Below are positions 1 to 5,469 of a stretch of DNA of 5,832 bases, piece by piece (within the stretch, counting starts at the first letter, position 1; every line of letters begins with the position of its first letter). The position numbers and the translations under genes are program-made. A model generated the notes under the pieces. That model ran no database searches and was not told the DNA's origin. It saw nothing but the letters and a program-made list of their open reading frames with translations. The stretch is from Hadesarchaea archaeon (GTDB lineage: Archaea; Hadarchaeota; Hadarchaeia; Hadarchaeales; Hadarchaeaceae). The stretch is from assembly GCA_030616505.1 (NCBI GenBank), contig JAUWXD010000027.1:1-5832 (forward strand), given 5' to 3'.

Positions 1-9
1 GTAGGGAAA

Positions 10-516
10 TTGTGCAAAGAAGTGCTTGACTTAATAGTTTCAGCGATTTGGTTCATCCTGCCGGCTTACGTGGCGAATGGGGCGCCAGTGATACTGGGTG
101 GTGGGATACCCATAGATGGAGGAAAACGGTTTAGAGATGGTCGCCCGATTTTTGGAGCCGGAAAAACCGTTCGTGGATTTGGGGCTGGTCTAATAGCCGG
201 TTCTAGTGTGGGCATGTTGCAGTGGGCTGTAACAGGACAATGTATTTATATCGCGCTTGGGCTCTTGCTCGCGCTTGGGGCCTTGGTAGGCGATCTCCTA
301 GGAAGTTTCGTCAAACGTCGCCTAAACATCTCCCGTGGAGGGGCAGCTCCCGGGCTAGACCAACTCGGCTTTGTCGTTTTTGCTCTGCTATTCGCGAGCC
401 CACTGATGTTGCCAAGCTGGGAGGTTATTTTAACCATTCTCATTCTCACCCCAATTATCCACCTCGCCACAAACTTTGGCGCCTATAAGCTTGGTTTGAA
501 AAACAATCCCTACTAG
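10..516 (+). CDS. carS: CDP-archaeol synthase (CDP-2,3-bis-(O-geranylgeranyl)-sn-glycerol synthase)
   Basis: CarS is an integral membrane CTP transferase of archaeal lipid synthesis. It joins CTP to unsaturated archaetidic acid, giving CDP-archaeol and pyrophosphate, which feeds polar head-group attachment. The 168 residues match the usual family length. Family signatures visible are WFILPAYVANGAP (residues 14-26), the glycine-rich GGGIPIDGGKRFRDGRPI (30-47), GKTVRGF (51-57), GDLLGSFVKRR (94-104), DQLGF (117-121), and the C-terminal HLATNFGAYKLGLKNNPY (151-168). Hydrophobic stretches at about 7-28, 57-75, 78-98, 118-135 and 137-157 fit a multi-pass protein. The start is TTG at 10, which puts the conserved core where homologues have it. 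The frame is open to the left edge and only nine upstream bases are visible, so an earlier start, or GTG at 22, cannot be excluded. The kinase gene begins 2 bases after its stop. Confidence 0.93.
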   Translation: MCKEVLDLIVSAIWFILPAYVANGAPVILGGGIPIDGGKRFRDGRPIFGAGKTVRGFGAGLIAGSSVGMLQWAVTGQCIYIALGLLLALGALVGDLLGSFVKRRLNISRGGAAPGLDQLGFVVFALLFASPLMLPSWEVILTILILTPIIHLATNFGAYKLGLKNNPY

Positions 517-518
517 TT

Positions 519-1475
519 GTGGGTGAAATTTTGGGTAAAAAATACGATGTGTTCGGTATCGGGACTGCGCTCGTGGACTATTTCGTTCAGTCAAATGATG
601 ATTTCCTGAAAAAAAATGGTTTGGTGAAAGGAGCCACAAATTTCATTTCCCGCAAAAAACTCGACGAATTGCACGCTGAACTTTCTGACTCTATTTTAGC
701 GTGCTTTTCTGGAGACAACGCACGCAACGTGTGTGAAGGTGTCTGTTTTCTCGGGGGAAAATCGGCCTACGCAAGCCGCATAGCTGAAGATAAAGAGGGC
801 GAAATCTTCGAACACAGCTTACGCTCCAAAGGTATTGACTCTTTTCTAGAAAAAAGGTCGGGCAATACTGGGAAAATCATCGCATTCATCACGCCAGACT
901 TCCAACGCACGTTCGCAGCCAATCTCGGAAATAGCGTTGAGTACGACGCGCTGCCTGCTGAAGAGATAAAGGACTCAAATTTCCTATACATCACGTCGAT
1001 AACACTCCTCAAAAAAGGCATGATATCTCAAAGAGCGCACGACGCGATAGAACTAGCAAAAGAAAACGGCGTACGCGTATCAATCTCGCTTGAAGGTCCA
1101 CCTATGATAAACGCGAATAAAAACAACCTCCGTAAGACTATTTCAAGAGCAGACATATTGTTTGCAAACGAGGAAGAGTTAGAAGCTCTAGTTGGATCGA
1201 ACGAGGAAGCTGAAGCGCAGAAGTTGACGGAAAACGGCGGTATGGTTTGTTTAAAAAAAGGAAGAAATGGTTCAGTCATATTTTCGGACGGCGAGCGGTT
1301 CGTGATTCCTGCCCACCCCACAACAGTCGTCGATACCACGGGGGCCGGAGACTTTTATACGGCTGGAGTTCTGTTCAGCTTGAGCCGTGGACAACTAATC
1401 GAAACAGCGGGACGTCAGGGTGCAAAACTGGCAGCTAAAGTAATCGAAAACTTCGGCGCAACTCTGTACAAATGA
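519..1475 (+). CDS. PfkB-family carbohydrate/nucleoside kinase (adenosine kinase-like)
   Basis: A ribokinase-fold kinase that transfers phosphate from ATP to a sugar or nucleoside hydroxyl, probably in the cytosol. At 318 residues it has the usual family length. The N-terminal part carries the substrate-side region SGDNARN...FLGGKSAYASRI (64-88) and DKEGEIFEHSLRSKGI (91-106). Next come the NxxE motif NEEE (217-220) and the C-terminal signature DTTGAGD (272-278), in which D278 is the expected catalytic base and GAGD forms the anion hole. TPDFQRTFAANLG (125-137) resembles adenosine-kinase-like members more than ribokinases, but the substrate cannot be assigned from sequence. The usual GGSxxN stretch is altered to SGDNARN. 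GTG at 519 is the longest start. TTG at 531 is a real alternative, because GGGTGA (521-526) lies 4 bases ahead of it and it would begin just before KKYDVFGIG. It sits 2 bases after carS, so co-transcription is likely. Confidence 0.88.
   Translation: MGEILGKKYDVFGIGTALVDYFVQSNDDFLKKNGLVKGATNFISRKKLDELHAELSDSILACFSGDNARNVCEGVCFLGGKSAYASRIAEDKEGEIFEHSLRSKGIDSFLEKRSGNTGKIIAFITPDFQRTFAANLGNSVEYDALPAEEIKDSNFLYITSITLLKKGMISQRAHDAIELAKENGVRVSISLEGPPMINANKNNLRKTISRADILFANEEELEALVGSNEEAEAQKLTENGGMVCLKKGRNGSVIFSDGERFVIPAHPTTVVDTTGAGDFYTAGVLFSLSRGQLIETAGRQGAKLAAKVIENFGATLYK
521..526 (+). promoter_or_regulatory. Possible Shine-Dalgarno site for a TTG start of the kinase
   Basis: GGGTGA contains the archaeal GGTGA core and lies 4 bases upstream of TTG 531. 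The GTG at 519 has no purine-rich sequence ahead of it (TACTAGTT). If this site is used, the kinase starts at 531 and is four residues shorter. Confidence 0.4.
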
Positions 1476-1509
1476 ATCAATTGTTCTTCCTTAAGACCAC
1501 ATACATAAC

Positions 1510-1516
1510 TTTTAAT
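1510..1516 (+). promoter_or_regulatory. Candidate TATA box for the zinc-finger/Toprim pair
   Basis: TTTTAAT lies in an A/T-rich gap (1476-1550) after the kinase stop. A start site about 25 bases downstream would fall near 1536-1540, giving a leader of roughly 10-15 bases before ATG 1551. This fits an independent promoter for the two downstream genes. Assigned by pattern and position only. Confidence 0.45.
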
Positions 1517-1550
1517 CTTTTAACGTTCTAAATTGTTAAATGGGCGTGGA

Positions 1551-1721
1551 ATGGGCAAGGTCACTAGCGTTTGTACAATGTGTGGACGGACGGGCACCGA
1601 AGTTTATAGGTGCGGTGTGTGTGGGGCTACTGTTTGCTCCCGTTGCTTCATGCGCGACATCAACGCTTGTAAAAAATGTCTACGGAAAGGCCTCTGGGTG
1701 GGAGACCGCGGACCCGAGTGA
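1551..1721 (+). CDS. Small protein with four CxxC zinc-binding pairs
   Basis: A 56-residue protein consisting almost entirely of four CxxC pairs: C8/C11, C21/C24, C29/C32 and C40/C43. Eight evenly paired cysteines should bind two zinc ions. The central block CGVCGATVCSRC has the spacing CxxC-x4-CxxC, with a Gly straight after the second Cys, as in cross-brace fingers of the FYVE/B-box kind. I propose such a fold only by analogy. No DNA-binding, enzymatic or membrane segment is visible; the tail (44-56) is basic, then acidic. ATG 1551 is preferred because the cysteine array begins soon after it. TTG at 1533 in the same frame would add six residues, and no good Shine-Dalgarno supports either. 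The Toprim gene follows in the same reading frame 21 bases after the TGA, so a shared transcript and related function are likely. Exact role unknown. Confidence 0.75.
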   Translation: MGKVTSVCTMCGRTGTEVYRCGVCGATVCSRCFMRDINACKKCLRKGLWVGDRGPE

Positions 1722-1742
1722 CCTACCAAGTACCCGGCGGCG

Positions 1743-2147
1743 ATGCCTTTGCTGACTAAGGAAACTATCGAAGAAATCGATGAGTTGCTCGCCGAACTAA
1801 GAGAGCAAGCATCCAACGGAACACCTATCATCGTGGAAGGGACTGACGATGTCGGGGCGCTGAAAAAACTCGGAATAAATGGAAAATTTTGTAAGATATC
1901 GAGTGGGAAATCGCTGCTGAACTTCATTGAAAACTTTTCCAGCTCAAAAGAGGTTATCATCATGACTGACTTTGACCGGACTGGCGACAAACTCGCGAAA
2001 TTCTGCACCAACCACCTTAAGCGGCTCGATATCGAACCAATCGTCGAAATCAGAGGGAAACTAAAATCGCTAGTTCGTAAGGATGTCAAGGACGTTGAAG
2101 GGCTCGCTAAATTTCTGGAAACCCAGCGCGCTGTGCTGAAAATCTAG
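1743..2147 (+). CDS. Small Toprim-domain protein, UPF0292 / COG1658 type
   Basis: A 134-residue protein that is little more than one Toprim domain, the metal-binding fold of primases, topoisomerases and RNase M5-type nucleases. The conserved glutamate is E32 in PIIVEGTDD (28-36). The DxD pair is D76/D78 in IIMTDFDRTGD (72-82), so all three metal ligands are present. An N-terminal helix (about 5-25) precedes the domain, and a basic helical tail (104-134) follows. Archaeal proteins of this size and pattern are annotated as UPF0292 or RNase M5/primase-related; their biochemical activity is not settled to my knowledge. ATG 1743 is the only possible start, because an in-frame TGA lies at 1719-1721. 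No Shine-Dalgarno is evident, so translation may be coupled to the zinc-finger gene upstream. Its TAG stop shares CTAG (2144-2147) with the stop of the opposing phosphoribosyltransferase gene. Confidence 0.88.
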   Translation: MPLLTKETIEEIDELLAELREQASNGTPIIVEGTDDVGALKKLGINGKFCKISSGKSLLNFIENFSSSKEVIIMTDFDRTGDKLAKFCTNHLKRLDIEPIVEIRGKLKSLVRKDVKDVEGLAKFLETQRAVLKI

Positions 2148-2749
2148 TTTTTAGCACTTGCCTGCGAAAGAAACTTCTTGACTAAATTAGGTTTTATCCC
2201 TATAGACAAAAGTCTCCGTTCGATTTCCTTTCGGGTTTTTCCCTGCTTTTTCAACCTCACGTGAATCTTTCTCATCGTCTCAAAAATTTCATGCGGAAAA
2301 CAGACCCATGCGTCTGTCTTTCGTGGGCTGAAATCTGGGACCACTACTGACCAAGGTTTTGTATACAGAGTACAAACCTTGACATCCTTCGCGCCCAGTT
2401 CAAGTAGGTGTTCCTTCACTAGCTTGAGGCTGTGCCCAGAATCTGCAATGTCGTCTACCAGCAAGATTCGTTTCCTGCTGATGTCTATAGGTAATGGCTG
2501 TGTTATCTCTGGTTTGGAACGAGTTTTGTAAATATCTTCATAGTACTCTGCCCTGATAGTAGCGATTTTCATGTTTTCTAAAATATCAGAAAGAACTCGT
2601 CCTGGGACCCATCCCCCGCGGGAGATTGCAACAATCAGATCTGGCTTATACTTACTGTGTTTTACTTTGTCTGCAACTTTGATACATAGACCGTAGATGT
2701 AATCCCAGCTAGGCACCTCATATTTCTCGGACCTTTTAGGTGATTTCAT
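2144..2749 (-). CDS. Purine-type phosphoribosyltransferase (Gpt/Hpt-like, COG2236 type)
   Basis: A cytosolic type I phosphoribosyltransferase, expected to combine a free base with PRPP to give a nucleoside monophosphate and pyrophosphate, i.e. purine salvage. The PRPP-binding loop ILLVDDIADSGHS is at residues 95-107, with the acidic pair D99/D100. SRGGWVPGR (43-51) is the pyrophosphate-contacting loop that opens the domain, and DLIVAI (37-42) is the preceding strand. Aromatic residues near WVCFPHE (148-154) lie where the base-binding hood is found in the xanthine/hypoxanthine-guanine group. Base specificity cannot be told from sequence. Residues about 155-201 form a long, basic, helical tail beyond the catalytic core. 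ATG 2749 matches the usual N-terminus, where the conserved xVPSWDxIY motif comes about ten residues in. A TATA-like box at 2782-2791 would give a leader of about 10 bases with no Shine-Dalgarno. It converges on the Toprim gene with a 4-base stop overlap. Confidence 0.9.
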   Translation of the reverse strand: MKSPKRSEKYEVPSWDYIYGLCIKVADKVKHSKYKPDLIVAISRGGWVPGRVLSDILENMKIATIRAEYYEDIYKTRSKPEITQPLPIDISRKRILLVDDIADSGHSLKLVKEHLLELGAKDVKVCTLYTKPWSVVVPDFSPRKTDAWVCFPHEIFETMRKIHVRLKKQGKTRKEIERRLLSIGIKPNLVKKFLSQASAKN

Positions 2750-2781
2750 CGAGACACTGTTTTTACTGATACACCCAATCC

Positions 2782-2791
2782 TTTAAATTTT
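2782..2791 (-). promoter_or_regulatory. TATA box for the phosphoribosyltransferase gene
   Basis: Read on the - strand this is AAAATTTAAA, a close match to the archaeal TATA consensus. It lies 32 bases ahead of ATG 2749, so transcription would start about 10 bases before the gene, giving a short leader without a ribosome-binding site. The core TTTAAA is symmetric and could in principle also serve the divergent + strand gene. Confidence 0.55.
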
Positions 2792-2858
2792 CGAGTGACT
2801 GAACTGTGCACCAATACCCCTACACATATTGATTTATCCCTCCTAGCAATATCGCTTT

Positions 2859-2864
2859 GAGGTG
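2859..2864 (+). promoter_or_regulatory. Shine-Dalgarno site that sets the start of the export-family gene at TTG 2871
   Basis: GAGGTG is a strong archaeal ribosome-binding site and sits 6 bases ahead of TTG 2871. The longer-frame start GTG 2862 lies inside this motif, so it cannot use it. This supports TTG 2871. The A/T-rich stretch at about 2826-2836 could be the TATA box, which would give a start site a few bases ahead of this motif. Confidence 0.6.
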
Positions 2865-2870
2865 TATCGG

Positions 2871-3326
2871 TTGATCGAGTGGCTAGTTTTTCTCATCTCT
2901 GTGGTGCCGTTCATCGAGCTCCGAGGGGCCATTCCATTAGCTATACTCGCGGGGCATAGCCCAGAATTCGCGTTCACCGTATGCGTGCTACTCAACCTAT
3001 TGGCAATCCCCGTTGCGTTTCTCCTGTTGGATTTTGTCCTCCCACCAATCCGGCGGAGAGTGAAACTCGTCGAAAGGATGTTCAAGTGGGCGGTGGGTCG
3101 CGTGCAGAAGCGTCGAAATCTGAGCTTAGTGGGACTTGCCCTGTTCGTGAGCGTGCCTTTGCCAATCACCGGCGCCTATACTGGCTCATTAATAGCCTAT
3201 ATCTCAGGTCTGAACAGAAAACGTGCGTCTCTAGCAATCGCGACAGGTGTTATTGTCGCAGGTGTGCTGATTTGGGTGCTGGCATCCCTCGGGATAATTT
3301 TTGTCCGAGGGGTATCGCCGCCTTAA
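2871..3326 (+). CDS. Small multidrug-export-family membrane protein (COG2426 / Sm_multidrug_ex)
   Basis: An integral membrane protein of 151 residues (154 if GTG 2862 is used). It carries the two hallmarks of the family named "putative small multidrug export protein": PFIELRGAIPLAI near the N-terminus (residues 13-25 from the TTG start) and VSVPLPITGAYTGSLIA in the middle (93-109). Hydrophobic segments lie at about 2-14, 16-28, 33-56, 86-114 and 122-146. A basic stretch (RRRVKLVERMFKWAVGR) sits between the third and fourth. The family name comes from early annotation, and transport of drugs is not shown here; the substrate is unknown. The start is fixed by GAGGTG at 2859-2864. Its neighbour upstream is the divergently read phosphoribosyltransferase gene. 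Its TAA stop overlaps that of the opposing gene in the palindrome TTAA (3323-3326). Confidence 0.85.
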   Translation: MIEWLVFLISVVPFIELRGAIPLAILAGHSPEFAFTVCVLLNLLAIPVAFLLLDFVLPPIRRRVKLVERMFKWAVGRVQKRRNLSLVGLALFVSVPLPITGAYTGSLIAYISGLNRKRASLAIATGVIVAGVLIWVLASLGIIFVRGVSPP

Positions 3327-3667
3327 AACTCGGCCCACTCGACTTCCGCAGATTTGGCTCTGGCTTGGCGTCTAAACACCATGGAGATAGTGCGGGGAAA
3401 GCTAGCACTGATTCCAAGTCTCCCAAGTTTCTTTTTCACTGAGAAAGCTAGCATAAACCAACCTACTGCCAGCAACGCTGTCGCAAACAGGAAATATGAA
3501 AAACTTGTTGGGGCCGAGGGCCAAAACGTGCAAGTCCAGATTGTCAAAAGAACTAAGAGAACAAGTAGTCCTCCAAGAGTGAACCTTGCTGTGCGAAGCA
3601 GACTGTAATGTCCTTCCCCAGACACGCTCAACCTCGGTGAAACAATATTTTCTTTACTTAAAAACAT
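3323..3667 (-). CDS. Unrecognised small membrane protein with two transmembrane segments
   Basis: I do not recognise a family. The 114 residues form a polar N-terminus (1-27), a leucine-rich membrane segment (about 29-47, LGGLLVLLVLLTIWTCTFW), a short loop, a second segment (about 56-76), then a basic cytoplasmic-looking tail that begins with KKK at 78-80 and contains FRRQARAK near its end. By the positive-inside pattern both ends probably face the cytoplasm. Support for a real gene: it fills a region otherwise empty of genes, has a clean two-helix hairpin, has a promoter-like A/T-rich region upstream, and its stop meets its neighbour's exactly as at 2144. The start is uncertain. ATG 3667 is the longest, while GTG 3625 has GAGGT (3631-3635 on this strand) 5 bases ahead and would give 100 residues. 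Function unknown. Confidence 0.62.
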   Translation of the reverse strand: MFLSKENIVSPRLSVSGEGHYSLLRTARFTLGGLLVLLVLLTIWTCTFWPSAPTSFSYFLFATALLAVGWFMLAFSVKKKLGRLGISASFPRTISMVFRRQARAKSAEVEWAEF

Positions 3668-3690
3668 TGCATAACAATTACCAACAAACA

Positions 3691-3722
3691 GCTTTTTAGG
3701 TTGGAAACCAGCATAATTAAAT
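3691..3722. promoter_or_regulatory. A/T-rich divergent promoter region between the membrane-protein gene and dnaG
   Basis: On the + strand ATAATTAAAT (3713-3722) is a candidate TATA box for dnaG, predicting a start near 3740-3745. On the - strand CCTAAAAAGC (3691-3700) or TTTAATTAT (3713-3721) could drive the small membrane-protein gene starting at 3667. The two directions overlap. Pattern-based only. Confidence 0.4.
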
Positions 3723-3735
3723 TGATCATCGAATC

Positions 3736-3768
3736 AAGCCAGAATCACCATCAAACTCATTCTGGCTT
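3736..3768 (+). repeat. Perfect 10-bp inverted repeat upstream of dnaG
   Basis: AAGCCAGAAT (3736-3745) and ATTCTGGCTT (3759-3768) are exact reverse complements around a 13-base spacer, with two more T following. It lies about where transcription of dnaG should start and 82 bases before ATG 3850. It could be a hairpin at the 5' end of the dnaG mRNA, or an operator for a dimeric regulator acting on one or both divergent promoters. It resembles a bacterial-style terminator, but no gene ends upstream on this strand within 400 bases. Confidence 0.65.
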
Positions 3769-3835
3769 TTCGAGGGCGTGTTGCCCTTGGAAGGAAAAAG
3801 TATGCAAGAAGTAGTAGCCAAAAGGCTTGGCAAAA

Positions 3836-3842
3836 AGGAGGT
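3836..3842 (+). promoter_or_regulatory. Shine-Dalgarno site that sets the dnaG start at ATG 3850
   Basis: AGGAGGT is a near-complete anti-Shine-Dalgarno match, 7 bases ahead of ATG 3850. It is the strongest ribosome-binding site in the window and argues for the inner start over GTG 3778 and ATG 3802 in the same frame. Confidence 0.75.
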
Positions 3843-3849
3843 ATTACCT

Positions 3850-5004
3850 ATGCGAGAGGATACTGGTACGACCAAGTATCTTATCCACGCCGAAATAGAG
3901 GCAAACGGCGTGGTGGAGCGCCCCGATGTAGTGGGCGCAGTCTTCGGACAAACGGAAGGTCTTCTCGGAGACGAGCTTGACCTTCGGGAGTTGTTGAAAA
4001 CAGGCAGAATCGGGCGTATTAAAGTAGACATAAAATCTAACCAGGGAAAATCTTCAGGAAACATAACCATTCCTTCCAGCTTAGACCGAATCGAAACCTC
4101 GATTATAGGTGCAGCGCTTGAAACTATCGAACGTGTCGGGCCATGCGAGGCAAAAATAAAAGTGGAACGGATTGAGGACGTTCGCGGAATCAAGCGAAAA
4201 TTCGTGGTTGATAGGGCTAAAGAACTGCTGGAAAAATTTGGTGAAACCGCGCTTGAATCCCAAGAGATAACCGAAAAAGTGAAAGAATCTACGCGGTTGG
4301 AGGAAATCAGCGAGTACAAAGGGCTGCCTGCTGGACCTGGAGTGCGCGACTCGGACGCCATCGTCATTGTGGAGGGTCGCGCAGATGTCCTGAATTTGCT
4401 CCGAGCGGGAATTCGAAACGTCATCGCTGTAGAGGGAACCAGCGTGCCTCCGACGGTAGCTGAACTAAGCAAAACTAAAACTGTGACAGCATTTCTAGAC
4501 AGCGACCGCGGTGGGGATCTAATCCTCAAAGAGCTACTGCAAGTGGCAAATTTAGACTTCGTCGCTCACCCACCACAAAACCGCAGTGTAGAGGACCTAA
4601 CGCGAAAGGAGCTAATCAAGGCACTACGGAATAAAATACCACTCGAACAAGCCATCGCAGAAGCAAAGGAGAAACCAGCCCCGACCAACAAGAAACCAAA
4701 CGAATTCAAACAGCTGGAGAACATCATAGGCAGACTTCGTGGGACGCTGAAGGCTATACTCCTCAACGAGCAGCTCGAACCGGTCGATGAAACTCAAGTC
4801 AGAGACATCAAAGATAGACTCTCAAATGCCAAGGGTGTGAAGGCTGTAGTCTTCGACGGTGTGGTGACTCAAGAACTTGCAGATCTCGCGGCTAAAATGG
4901 GTGTGAGCTTTGTCGTTGGAATGCGCTCGCGAGTTGAACTGACGCCGAAAAACGTGCAAATATTAACTCCAGACGAACTCCGAAGGCAAAAATACCAAAG
5001 ATGA
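3850..5004 (+). CDS. dnaG: Archaeal DnaG (Toprim-domain primase / exosome-associated protein)
   Basis: Archaeal DnaG is a Toprim protein distinct in architecture from bacterial primase. It is a stable part of the archaeal RNA exosome, where it helps recruit poly(A)-rich RNA, and primase activity has been reported in vitro. From ATG 3850 the protein has 384 residues, close to family length. The N-terminal domain contains [41 protein letters not shown] (8-48; given here as consecutive motifs [19 protein letters not shown] and LDLREL). The Toprim domain follows, with E175 in [10 protein letters not shown] and D217/D219 in [10 protein letters not shown], so all metal ligands are intact. A charged linker near 260-295 leads to the C-terminal domain (about 295-384, beginning [14 protein letters not shown]). 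The open frame extends 24 codons upstream to GTG 3778, but the Shine-Dalgarno AGGAGGT and the usual family N-terminus favour 3850. Its TGA is one base from the stop of the opposing acetyltransferase gene. Confidence 0.95.
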   Translation: MREDTGTTKYLIHAEIEANGVVERPDVVGAVFGQTEGLLGDELDLRELLKTGRIGRIKVDIKSNQGKSSGNITIPSSLDRIETSIIGAALETIERVGPCEAKIKVERIEDVRGIKRKFVVDRAKELLEKFGETALESQEITEKVKESTRLEEISEYKGLPAGPGVRDSDAIVIVEGRADVLNLLRAGIRNVIAVEGTSVPPTVAELSKTKTVTAFLDSDRGGDLILKELLQVANLDFVAHPPQNRSVEDLTRKELIKALRNKIPLEQAIAEAKEKPAPTNKKPNEFKQLENIIGRLRGTLKAILLNEQLEPVDETQVRDIKDRLSNAKGVKAVVFDGVVTQELADLAAKMGVSFVVGMRSRVELTPKNVQILTPDELRRQKYQR

Positions 5005-5005
5005 A

Positions 5006-5464
5006 CTAACTCTCAAACGAACGCTCCATTGCCACTGCTGTTTCGCCGTCTTCGTAGTAGTAAGGGATTTCCTCCATTCTCTTAAAACCTAACTTGAGGT
5101 AGAACTTTTGCGCCTCGAGATTGCTCTTTCTGACTTCAAGTCGCGCAAGTTTAGCACCTTTTGTCTGGAGGCGGATCATTATATGCTCAATGAGTGTCGA
5201 GCCGATATGCTGCCTCCGGTACGATGGATCGATACCTATGGCTAAAACGTGACCTATTGCTCCCCAGCGGATTATCCCTATTATGTAACCCACCAATTTA
5301 TTATCGACCTCCGCTACGAGAAAACCATCCGGATGCATCGCACACAAACGATTTAGAAGCACCAGGGGGTATGGGTCCTTGAAACACTTGTACTCTATAC
5401 TCAAGACAGTCTGCAGATCCTTTTGCGTAACGTCCCTTATTCGTACGAGCCGTTGTGCCACCAT
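5006..5464 (-). CDS. rimI: RimI/Ard1-type protein N-alpha-acetyltransferase (GNAT family)
   Basis: A GNAT-fold enzyme that transfers acetyl from acetyl-CoA to the alpha-amino group of proteins. Archaeal members of this group modify many N-termini as they emerge from the ribosome. From ATG 5464 it has 152 residues. Visible are RIRDVTQKDL (8-17), the central strand VLAIGIDPSYRR (74-85) leading into the acetyl-CoA pyrophosphate loop RRQHIGS (83-89), LEVRKSNLEAQKFYLKLGF (109-127), and the family-specific tail PYYYEDGETAVAM (134-146). The first Gly of the usual R/QxxGxG/A loop is His86 here. The start is set by GAGGT (5470-5474 on this strand) 5 bases ahead of ATG 5464. The longer TTG 5476 start overlaps that site and is disfavoured. 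It is convergent with dnaG and divergent from the ATPase gene. Confidence 0.92.
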   Translation of the reverse strand: MVAQRLVRIRDVTQKDLQTVLSIEYKCFKDPYPLVLLNRLCAMHPDGFLVAEVDNKLVGYIIGIIRWGAIGHVLAIGIDPSYRRQHIGSTLIEHIMIRLQTKGAKLARLEVRKSNLEAQKFYLKLGFKRMEEIPYYYEDGETAVAMERSFES

Positions 5465-5469
5465 TAGAT

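Noticed and set aside
1476..1550. The gap after the kinase as a small RNA gene
   Set aside because: It is A/T-rich with no stable stem visible. A promoter for the zinc-finger gene accounts for it.
1719..1721. TGA between the zinc-finger and Toprim frames as a selenocysteine codon
   Set aside because: No conserved context or convincing selenocysteine-insertion element is visible, and the Toprim gene has its own ATG at the family's usual length.
1604..2089. A 161-codon open frame on the - strand across the zinc-finger and Toprim genes
   Set aside because: It is antisense to two supported genes and is Ser- and Phe-rich with no recognisable motif.
2826..2852. A 6-bp inverted repeat (ATATTG / CAATAT, 15-base spacer) in the divergent promoter region
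   Set aside because: The arms are short and A/T-rich and are expected by chance in such sequence, so this is not strong enough to call an operator.
2981..3442. A 153-codon + strand frame overlapping the export-family gene
   Set aside because: It is out of frame with a recognised membrane protein family, spans two genes and lacks coherent hydrophobic or catalytic pattern.
3736..3770. The inverted repeat followed by T residues read as an intrinsic terminator
   Set aside because: No + strand gene ends shortly upstream; the nearest one stops at 3326. Only four T follow the stem. A leader hairpin or operator fits the position better.
3726..4529. A 267-codon open frame on the - strand opposite dnaG
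   Set aside because: It lies wholly antisense to a clearly conserved gene, is rich in Ser, Arg, Pro and Thr, and shows no domain. It is a shadow of dnaG codon bias.
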